Positions 55,446 through 64,000 of a stretch of 64,000 nucleotides of DNA are shown here, piece by piece. Below the pieces are notes generated by a model, which worked only from the letters and a program-made list of their open reading frames with translations, did not search any database and was not told the DNA's origin. The stretch comes from Terebella lapidaria (Eukaryota; Annelida; Polychaeta; Terebellida; Terebellidae). Made by a program: the position numbers and the translations under genes. Each line of letters begins with the position of its first letter. Position 1 is the stretch's first letter. The DNA lies in contig OX424558.1 in NCBI GenBank assembly GCA_949152475.1, positions 31,320,651 to 31,384,650 of the forward strand. The letters are read 5' to 3'.

Positions 55446-57614
55446 CTATTGAGGAGTTGATCCAAGATATTGCGAATCCTTCTTGATCTTTTTATTTCTC
55501 AATATTCTCAAGGGCAAATTCATTTGGAATCTTCCTCTTTTTCTGAAATTTAAGACAAAATTGTACATGCTATAAAACATTAGACACTGTCAGTCACACA
55601 CGACCGAGAATGGTGTATCCCAGGATGCAAATATCAGTGACTGAACATGCTGAATAGACGATACTAGTATGTTCAATGCAAAACTATTAAGATCAATATA
55701 GTACACGGCTACACGCATAGCAAAATGCAACACCCATGCTAGCTTTTGCTTTTAGCTATAGCATCATGCAATTGCTGACAGCAAATGCTAGCATGGATAG
55801 CACTTTCATTTCAATGCAAGCACAATCAGACATATTTCTAGCATTTTCTATCATTTTCCAGCATCATTTGCAAAACAGTGTGTCTGACGAATTTGTGTAT
55901 ATCTTTCTTTATTTTGCTCCTATGTTTGAGCTGGTGATATCTGGTGAAGTTGGAAGATAATCTTCGCCTTGTTGGTGGGCTATACATGTAATACGTGATG
56001 CGAAAATTTAGCTGTAGCCCATTTTGCTATGGCAACCAAAGCCGCTAGGTGTCTTGATACTACCATGCTTATCATGTCCATGATGTCAGAGAACAGAGCA
56101 TGTGATCACTGTAGGAACCCCCGGTCGAAACGATTACCGTAACGCGCGTTACGGTAATCAAAAACATGGCGGAGGGTGAGCCAGTTCGAATATAAACTGC
56201 GTTATTTGCGAGGTATCTCGGGTATATTATTGGAGTCACAGTGATACGTATATATCACACGTTGTGGTAAATTCCTCGGTACCATTTCTGAAACACGTTG
56301 TAGAGTTTTATACGAGTAAGGAGGGATTTTAAAATTTGGGAAAGATTACCGTAACTTCTAGGCTTGATTACCGTAACGTTGGATGGCACAGTGAGGCAGA
56401 TTACCGTAACGTGTTGTCATGCTGTCCTGAAATCACTGGGATTTCTCGCATATACCGTCTCAAATTAGCAGGAAAATCACAAATACATGTATCCACATCA
56501 ATAATCAATTGATCCAAATACAAGTATCCACATCATCAATTTAGATGAGCAATGCAGATGTACTACAACAGCCGTTTGAAGCTGTATAATCGTCTTCGGT
56601 CAAACACGGAATACATCACCACAGTTGGTCCAACAATGTATTGACTATTAAACGAAAATGCCTTGATCCACCAACCGGTACCTTATCTTGTGTGCCAGTA
56701 CAATATGTTCTGGCTAAACTTCTATTCAGTAACGAACAGAAATTAAAGGCGTACCCACCCTCCCACCTTCTTTCTTAATTATGGACAATATATCATTTAT
56801 TCTCAGTACATTCAAGGAATGTGTGTTGAAAATAAGGTTTCATTAACTAACATCTCGAAATTACGTATCGACGACCTTGATAATATTGATAATACGACCC
56901 GTATTTCCGTGTTTGTGTGTTCTTGTATTTCCTAGCTATTTTACAGTGACGATTATTCAAATAAAACAAAACCATGTTATATTCCACATAATCTATTGGG
57001 TATTCAGGCATATTGGGTAAATGATTTCCTCAACCTTAAATATAATTTACATATATTCTATAAATTAGCCCAAGGACTATGGCAGGTTACCGGACAATTT
57101 CAGTTTTATAATTGCATGAGAAATAATACATGTATTGAATGACCGAGATTTCACAATTTCATCAAAAATATCACATACATATATGATCAATATATGAACC
57201 TATGATCTACTAGTATCATGATAATTACTTTGCCTGGAAAAACCAATACACAAATTTCAAAACAGACATGATCTTGAGATTTACTACTCAAGGTCATCTT
57301 AAGTCCTTCGAGGTCTCTTCGGTCTGGCTCTGATGGGTGGAAACTCGTTGTGAGTCGTGTGTCACGCCAGTATGGGTCGCGCTCATTCCCTGTACGTGGA
57401 GCTAAAATGTGGAACGAACTTCCTGCTGCCATGCGGTGCCCTATGACCACCAGTACTTTTAAAACTTCTTAAAACCCACATCTTTAAATGTTCTTACAGC
57501 ATCATTTAGACCTATGTTTCATGTGTTTTATATTATACAGGACTCACTTTTCACATGTTTTATACCTGTTAAGCGCTAGTAACGAATATAATGTTGCGCT
57601 CAACAAATGAATAA

Positions 57615-57655
<41 letters not shown>

Positions 57656-60600
57656 GTCAAGTTTAAGCATAATGTTAAGGTCACCATTTGAAGTGACACG
57701 CATGATTTCCGATGTTCATAACACAAACATTTATAAGTTCCATCTAAAAGTATTTTATCTGCAGAGGCCAATTTACACATTTCAGGTCAAGTCACTCATA
57801 ATATATGTGACCTTGCGATTTAGCCATCAATGTCATCTGAGTTCAAGTTCCAGGTCACTAAAAGATAAATAAAGATGACTTATGCTTGTATAAGGTCATG
57901 CATAAGGTCATTTGACCTCTAAGGCCAATTTGTGCATATCAGGCTGTTTTGAGCCTTTCAGGCCTACATATCCTGCCTTATGATCAATTTATGGTGGTCC
58001 AGCTCTATATACAACGTCAAGTGCCCCAACTGGCATATTCTGAAATACAGATACAGTCTAATCTGATCAGAATTGGGCATTTTTCGACAAAAAATGGCTG
58101 TTTTGACCTTTCAATGTCATTGAGATCAACTTCAAGGTCACCATCCAAATCGTAATATATGACTTCCCATTTGAAAGTGCCAATATCTAAGCTACTTAGT
58201 ATATCTTCATGCGTTCTAGGAGTACAGTTGTGGCAGTATTTATAATACCCACTTTCAAAGTAGGAGGTCACCCTGTTATTTTGTATTGCTATTATATTCG
58301 ACTATTGACTACTACTTGTTTCACCGATAAGGTGAGTACTCAGGTCACGTCTTCGCCAGATCGCCATTTCTCGTCCACCTGTCACTATTTCATGTCTACA
58401 TGTATTTGTTGTATGTTGTATTTTTGTAGGCTTGAAAATATTGAATTCATCCCGGACATGTTTGCTGTAAAATAGATAACATATGTGCCGTTATATTTAA
58501 GAATGAGCAAATGTCTGTGCGTCCTTTGGCCTGTAGGTATTTTCCCTGGCTATGTACATTCACATAAAATAAGATTTTATATATTAGTTTCTCAAATAAT
58601 ATCCAGATATTCTGAATTATGAGTCATATGCACTGGAGGAGGCAGCACGCACTACTTTTATACTTACATCACTTGAAATATGTATTTTGATATCTCACGT
58701 TACCGTAATCAGCCCTAAACGTTACGGTAATCACAGCTGCCAAACCTGATGACGTTACGGTAATCCAGAGATATTTTTTCTCAGACAAAATAAACGTGCG
58801 TGCCGTAAGTTGAGACAAACGTCCAACTCGCTGAATATTAAACAATGTCTAAACTCCCATATGAATACTGCGAGTGTATAAAACAAGTCGTGATTTCTTT
58901 GGGAACGGACATGGACGAAACGAAGCGACTGGCCTTTCGCCATGTTTTTGATTACCGTAACGCGCGTTACGGTAATCGTTTCGACCGGGGGTTCCTACAG
59001 TGGTGATGAGATACATGAGATATGTCCACATAAAAAATATTGGAATCGGTTAAGATTTGCAATCTGCAGAGTGTTCACAAAAAAGTGTCTACGGCGGCGG
59101 CGCGACGATCGCAAATCCATGGTACTAATATCCGCCGAATTTTGTTCGGGGGATAAAATTAATCAGCACAGAATTCACACAACATGCACAGGAATAACCA
59201 TGATAACCAATTTACCATGATGCAATGAACTTACCCTATGGAGATGACCCAGGTGTATTGTGTCTTCGCTTCCTGGGCATTTTCTGAAACCAGATTTTGA
59301 TAACCATGATAACTGCAGTCTGTAGATCTATGCACATGGTCAGCTCAGCAGTATTCATTGTATTTCACATGTCTTTAGGAATAAGTAGTTTCTGGTTTCC
59401 GTATTAATGGGGAAGACCTAAATATGTAAAAGTCAGGAAATGATTGATGTAATGCCTATACAGTTCTTTTATGTGTTAATTTTGTAAACATCGCCCAGAT
59501 TTGATGTTTAAAACAACAGAAGACCTTGTTATTAAACTGAAGACAGTTACCATGGTTAAAAGTAAAGAACACAGTATTTTTTTCTGCAAAAGAGTGGGAA
59601 TTTTTCCATCAGGGCATGTGCTTCTATTGGGATGAATATGGTATCAATTTTCATGTAGGTACCTCATTCAGGTCGACAGATACACTGAAGGTTTTGTGCC
59701 AATAACAGTACAATTATCTGATTTCAAATATTTTGATCCTCGTAGTTTGGCTCATTTTCGACCCCCCCCCCCTCCACAAAGTAGAATAATTCGGCTATGT
59801 TTCCAGAGACATGATTTAGCATCTATGCGGCAGCCCCGGTGCAATACATAGTGAATTGACGATTTAGATCTATTTCAAACTTTTTGCAAATGTTGGGAAT
59901 TTGATACGAGTACTCGGTTAGGAGTCGAGTCACAACACTCAAGTAGATCTACTCGAGTTATGAAATTTGTACTTGTGCTGACCCGGCCATGGACCCAGCC
60001 CTAAATTATAAATATTGATCAATCATGTAGGCCTAACCACAACTTACAAATCGCATTCGAACCCGACGGCTGGCTGCTTATTAGGGCTTCAACGAGTACA
60101 TAATTCTGTAACCAGTTACTCGTCACTCTGTAACCGAACTGTATTACCAGGTTAATCGTCTAAAAATATAGAGCTAAAGAAGTCCGCTAAAGAATGCCGC
60201 AGGGTGCCCAGGCATGCTAGATTGACTAAGTAACGTTCAGGCTAACCTTACCCTTATCTTACTGAATTTTGCTAGTTACGTCTATTATTGAGTACAATAA
60301 AAAAAATAGTTAAGGTGAGAAACATTTATCATTGGACTCGGCAAGGAAAAGCTTCTTTGCGGTTGTAATGGTGTTGATGTCATTGAAGAAATTAATATTG
60401 CACCTGGGCATACATCTATCGTTCCGGGCGACACGGATCATGGGGCTTAGGGGAATACACCCACGCGGTTGACAGCGACCGGAGAGCATCTAGTTAATAT
60501 TTATTTAATTATTTGTGAACATGTATAAATAGGGCCTTAGGGGCCTATATAAATGTGTATATGTGGAACACTAGTGTCCGATCACTGTCCCTATTTTGCA

Positions 60601-61041
60601 TCAGAACATGCGTCACACAACACTTGTAGTGAGTAGCCGCAGATATAGATCTATCGCCCTAGCCGGCCGAAGGAAATTAGTTACCAGGGTTGACCATGGG
60701 GTTGACAGCTGACAAACACTCTTTTATTTCAAGTTATTTGCAGCAACTATATTTATTTAATTTTCTCATAACATATCATCAACCACGTTTCAGTGTCTGA
60801 TCACTGGTGCAGTTTGGCTAGATCTAATACAGCCGTAGTCATCTAGATCTATCATGATCTATCACCTATTTTCGCCCAATTGGAGTCCGATCCCAACACT
60901 GCCAATCCAAAACATGGTAGATCTAGATCTATCTAGGCCTAACCGGGTGCCACACGGGGACTGTCTGACTGTTGCTTTAACAACTGTTAAGATTTTTTAG
61001 TAGATCTACCAGAGTATACTTACATTTGTCCGACCAGGCAT
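55446..61041 (-). CDS. Probable upstream exons of the minus-strand gene (model incomplete)
   Basis: Three more segments look like exons on the same strand. 61,041-61,024: ATG then MPGRTN, donor GTAAGT, preceded by about 100 bases of leader. 59,284-59,235: acceptor GGTTTCAG, donor GTAAGT, 50 bases. 55,542-55,446: acceptor TAAATTTCAG, donor GTAACC, 97 bases; frame 0 reads KKRKIPNEFALENIEK then stop. Reading from MPGRTN in phase 0, the middle exon stays open but leaves phase 2, and the 55.5-kb exon then ends at a stop, so the phases do not reach 54,297. Skipping both and joining the first exon to 54,297 gives an open 77-residue protein. Either these are alternative or poison exons, or one boundary is wrong. 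A 2.9-kb transposon lies between 59,235 and 55,542. Confidence 0.35.
55710..55960. repeat. ATGCTAGCAT-rich local repeat
   Basis: Repeated and inverted ATGCTAGC / AGCATC / GCAATTGC phrases over about 150 bases. The 74-codon frame here is probably a by-product. Confidence 0.35.
56107..59002. mobile_element. 2.9-kb non-autonomous DNA transposon, CACTG ends, 5-bp target duplication
   Basis: Perfect 65-bp terminal inverted repeats (56,107-56,171 and 58,938-59,002) start CACTGTAGGAACCCCCGGTC. GTGAT flanks both sides (56,102-56,106; 59,003-59,007). Inside each terminal repeat is a 28-bp palindrome made of GATTACCGTAACGC and its complement. Three more copies of GATTACCGTAAC lie inward of the left end (56,344, 56,366, 56,399), and three inverted copies inward of the right end (about 58,699 with one mismatch, 58,720, 58,753). 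No transposase frame; the interior holds a LINE tail. Ends starting CAC with 5-bp duplications are known for the Transib/ProtoRAG group, but without a transposase this is only the best guess. Located in an intron of the minus-strand gene. Confidence 0.85.
57290..57655 (+). mobile_element. 5'-truncated LINE 3' end with (ATT)n tail
   Basis: The plus frame reads VVSRVSRQYGSRSFPVRGAK and MWNELPAAMRCPMTTSTFKT, the standard C-terminal end of CR1/L2-group LINE proteins, followed by a stop, a 3' UTR with TAAGCGCTAGTAACGAATAT, and an (ATT)n tail at 57,614-57,654. Inserted inside the 56,107-59,002 transposon. Confidence 0.8.
59300..61017. other. Intron-like DNA rich in TAGATCTA motifs
   Basis: TAGATCTA or AGATCTA occurs a dozen or so times between 59,860 and 61,010, often doubled (for example around 60,925). 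A C run lies at 59,762. No frame of note. Confidence 0.45.
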
Positions 61042-61654
61042 ATCACCCGTCACTTGAAATTCAGCGCAAGGACTCACAAGGTCAAGGTCAAGTCGTGCTC
61101 GAGCCTAGCAAAACACGGACACACACGCACTGGAACCGGCGTCAATCAATATAATATAGTATCGAATTAACAGTCAGGACTTGTGTTTATAAAATGGTAT
61201 ATGCTATAATATCGTTAATATGTTTATAAGAGTGTCTGGTATGAGTTATACATAGATAGGAAGAAAGCTTTACGTTGTCCGAGTTCAATATAGAATTCCG
61301 TGATTCATACACCTCCTGTGGCGCTACAGTTCACCGAAGCACGGTGCACGATGTCAATGAAAAATATATATTTTTCTCTTATTTTCAGCATGTATTATAT
61401 TTAATTTCTAGCCCACCTACCTGACTTTCCAGGACCATTAATGACTTATTCTCCCGTTGTAATCAATATATAGGGTCATTTAGAAAAATAACACACGATG
61501 GTAAAATATGCACTGTAAATCATATGATGTTCAACAATAGCATGCCATAAACCACTGAAAATCGCGCGAGTCAGTCCAAGATCACATGCGCAAGATTAAG
61601 CGACAAACAATAAAGAATTTCAGGTTGAGTATGTTTGACAAATTCATTTTCAAT
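61042..61654. other. 5' flank of the minus-strand gene, no other feature
   Basis: Contains CAAGGTCAAGGTCAAG at 61,077-61,093 directly upstream of the presumed first exon. No TATA box was recognised. Otherwise AT-rich. Confidence 0.35.
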
Positions 61655-61766
61655 CGGAGTATCGATCTGTCAAACATTAGGTCAAATTGACCTAATGCTA
61701 TACTATCGCTTATGTAGTAGATTTCCGACATTAGGTCAAATTGAATTTGACCTAATGCTGCCTATG

Positions 61767-61801
<35 letters not shown>
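61655..61801. repeat. AGGTCAAATT-type inverted repeat with (TA)n
   Basis: ACATTAGGTCAAATTGACCTAATG at 61,674 is a palindrome of ATTAGGTCAATT type, repeated at 61,731, followed by (TA)n at 61,768-61,801. Same pairing as 43,726-44,075. Confidence 0.6.
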
Positions 61802-61806
<5 letters not shown>

Positions 61807-61820
61807 TCAAATCGTGATTA

Positions 61821-62153
61821 GTGTCATCATATGGTTTACACAATAACATATGGAAGGAGACTGTGAAGACCGCCGTTTGTATATCACTAAGACGTGGTTT
61901 CACGGTTGGCGATGACAATGAGTATGTTGGATATGAGCAGCAGCCATACGGACATAAATTTGTGCCCAAAGAGCTGCGTTCTTGTCTTTGCCAGTGCAGA
62001 AGCGGAGCTCAAGGAATTCTGCCACATGCCGTCCCTCAACCTTTGGACCTGCCGAGGCCTTCTAGACACGTTGACAGACAATCAGTTGCCTGCACTAATG
62101 ACATAATTAATATTTCACGCCCGCGGAAGAATTTTCAATACACTCTGCAATGA
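61821..62153 (+). CDS. Unrecognised 110-codon frame
   Basis: Open frame with some protein-like character (KTAVCISLRRGFTVGDDNEY, GHKFVPKELRSCLCQCRSGA), but the opposite strand is also open over part of it. No domain, no convincing splice sites and no second copy. It may be an exon or relic, or chance in a more GC-balanced stretch. Confidence 0.2.
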   Translation: MSSYGLHNNIWKETVKTAVCISLRRGFTVGDDNEYVGYEQQPYGHKFVPKELRSCLCQCRSGAQGILPHAVPQPLDLPRPSRHVDRQSVACTNDIINISRPRKNFQYTLQ

Positions 62154-62640
62154 ATCGTGTTTACATCAATACAGATATTGGTGTATATTGTTATTATAAA
62201 AGGATATATTTGGAGATCACACTACAATGCTGGGATACCAGAAACTGATCAATATAGTGGACACGTTAGATAAAATACCTACCCATAACACTCACACACT
62301 CTATAATTTACATGTATGTTTTTGTTAGCACTATGTCAATCACAATTCAAAGCATGAGTTTATCCAATAAAACGCACCAATAATGTACGGTACACCACAT
62401 CCATTCTATCGAAAAACATCACATTATTTGATTTTATATGCAATACATCACAGGTTTGCTATGTGTGACGGGAGCGCATCGTCGGTGGGTCCATTATTGT
62501 TAAAAATGGAACATGTTCCAGGTAAGCCAATTGCAGTTATATATTATTATCATTTTTGCGGGCGCTGCTGTCCGTTAACGAAACAATACACGCATGTTAT
62601 TCACGCAACCGATGACATCAAATAACGTTTTCGGCTACCC
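62154..62640. other. No feature recognised
   Basis: AT-rich DNA with short frames only. Confidence 0.4.
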
Positions 62641-62644
62641 AACA

Positions 62645-62716
62645 CAAGACGCGGGCCTCGAATGAAACTGCTCTTCATTCGACGCCAGCGTCTTTCATTC
62701 GACGCCCGCGTCTTGA
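62645..62716. repeat. GC-rich hairpin (TTTCATTCGACGCCCGCGTC type)
   Basis: AAGACGCGGGCCTCGAATGAAA is followed by ATTCGACGCCAGCGTCTT and TTTCATTCGACGCCCGCGTC, so inverted and direct copies of an 18-20 base unit pack into 72 bases. Confidence 0.7.
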
Positions 62717-62986
62717 GAAACTAGTCCAAACGACTGTTTTTGTTATTTGCAACTGATACCTTATGATAGATACGTTATGAAATCGTACATGCAAATATAA
62801 ATGCAAATATATATACATGCCTTTTAGTGCACGTTAGTGCGTCGGAGGGAGTGTGCTATGACCAGAGTGAGAATCAGTGCAATCGAAACAGTCAAACACA
62901 AAATTGAGTCGTCCGTCAAATGCTACACAGGTTTACTGTCCTTATCAAGTGTTTCAAGTTCTAGTCAGACTATGAAAATGATAATA

Positions 62987-63170
62987 ATAGTAATAACGAT
63001 GGTTTGCCAGGCGGTATGACGGTTTGAAGGCCCTCCTTGGGTCATTGGACGCCTTCCAGACATTGTCTGCCCTCGCCAAGGCTCGGGTAGACAATTACTG
63101 TCAGACGTCCAATGGACCAAGTCGGGCCTTCAAACCGTCATACCGCCTGGCAAACCATCGTTATTGTTAT
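62987..63170. mobile_element. 184-bp hairpin MITE
   Basis: The left arm (AATAACGATGGTTTGCCAGG, CGGTATGACGGTTTGAAGGC) and right arm are near-perfect complements over about 60 bases, with partial pairing through the centre (TTGGACGCCTTCCAGAC / GTCAGACGTCCAA). No coding sequence. Confidence 0.8.
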
Positions 63171-63394
63171 ATTGTGTACCGGCAATAGGCCACGTCGATT
63201 TTATCCGGAACACTCTGTTGCTATTGTTTATCATACACCGTTTCGGGTTCTGAAACCACAAATATCATTTTCGTAGCGGTTATATAATTCAGGCAGTTGT
63301 TTGTTCTTTTGGCCTATTTAAATTGACATTTTGCCTTAAATATAGTTCGTCGGTCGATATTGACCAAATTAGGAAATTGTTTGTTATGTATGAG

Positions 63395-63490
63395 ATAATG
63401 CACTGATGAGAGAGGTGTGATATCACTATCAGATCGAGGCGCAGCCGAGATCTGATGGTGATATCACACCGAGTATCATCAGTGTATTAT
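63395..63490. mobile_element. 96-bp hairpin repeat
   Basis: Arms ATAATGCACTGATGA...GGTGTGATATCA...CAGATC (63,395-63,435) and its complement (63,449-63,490) around a GAGGCGCAGCC loop. Confidence 0.75.
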
Positions 63491-63659
63491 CTGCCATAAA
63501 TCCCGTGAACATATCTGCAAATTTAGTAGTGATATCAACGCCGTCTTTAATTTGATATCACCCCCTAGGGGTTTATACATAGAACGTGGTCATTTCAACC
63601 ACCCCCACTCCCCCCCCCCCCCTCCCCCAGTCAAATTTCCTTATTTTTTAGATGTAAGG

Positions 63660-63765
63660 ACTGTTGCGACAAGGATTTATTTTATCGAGATTAATAGCTA
63701 CTTTTAAGAAATTTTATGGACGTCACCACGATCTGGTAAACAAATACTTAAATTGGATAACAGAC
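63660..63765 (+). mobile_element. 3' fragment of a second Naiad-type element
   Basis: The plus strand reads LSRLIATFKKFYGRHHDLVN, matching LPRLIAAFKKFYGRHHDLVD at the C-terminus of the RT at 17,013. DNA identity is high in the core (TTTTATGGACGTCACCACGA). It starts abruptly, so this is a severely truncated copy. Confidence 0.8.
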
Positions 63766-63879
63766 TCAGAATAACGATTTAACGCTGCAATTTAAGTCAC
63801 TGTTTAGTCTAGATGGTGCTCCTATTATTGGATATACAATTCCATATTTTGTTTGTGTTATACTACCCCAAGCTGAGTT

Positions 63880-64000
63880 CGATATCTTGGTGAAAATATT
63901 AATGATATGGCCAATATAGCTAGCGTTCACCCGAGCTGGTTTATTGTAGTGATAGGTATATTTTGACAAGATATCATTAATATTTTCACCAAGATATCGA
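63880..64000. mobile_element. Small inverted-repeat element at the window edge
   Basis: TCGATATCTTGGTGAAAATA...TTAATGATAT at 63,880-63,910 is the exact complement of the last 31 bases of the window. The element spans about 121 bases, or continues past the edge. Confidence 0.75.

Overview
This is a gene-poor, AT-rich eukaryotic window dominated by transposable elements, minisatellites and foldback repeats. The few host genes are small or broken. No database could be searched. The mix of elements (a Penelope-like retroelement with permuted domains, a PIF/Harbinger transposon with a convergent MADF gene, an L1/Tx1-like LINE, long (TA)n tracts and many palindromic MITEs) fits a marine invertebrate, most likely a lophotrochozoan such as a mollusc. 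That placement is an inference.

Layout. 0-25 kb: diverged repeated segments spaced about 3.4-4 kb apart, carrying minus-strand fragments of an unrecognised protein family. The region is interrupted by two foldback elements (3,541-4,596), an intronless N-myristoylated globin with one frameshift (5,064-5,736) and a Naiad-type Penelope-like element (17,008-20,117) flanked by a 233-bp direct duplication of host sequence. 25-37 kb: a foldback element, a 0.7-kb palindrome and a ~195-bp satellite. The satellite is split by a 409-bp MITE and by a 5.65-kb element with long inverted repeats, inside which lies a broken Ty3/Gypsy fossil. 38-43.5 kb: a nearly complete PIF/Harbinger transposon with one lesion in each gene. 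44.8-49.5 kb: a 5'-truncated L1/Tx1-like LINE inserted into the remnant of a different LINE, with a 7-bp target duplication. 49.5-52.7 kb: minisatellites and a 1-kb foldback. 53.2-61.0 kb: a minus-strand spliced host gene whose last three exons chain in phase. A 2.9-kb DNA transposon with 65-bp perfect terminal repeats and a 5-bp target duplication sits in its upstream part. 61-64 kb: hairpin MITEs and a 3' scrap of a second Naiad copy.

Few genes here work together. The Harbinger transposase and MADF protein form the usual two-gene module of that superfamily, and the Naiad endonuclease and reverse transcriptase share one reading frame. The most unusual items are the Naiad element (domain order, single in-frame TGA, very long flanking duplication), the CACTG-ended element with symmetric subterminal 13-mers, and the satellite/long-inverted-repeat/Gypsy nest.
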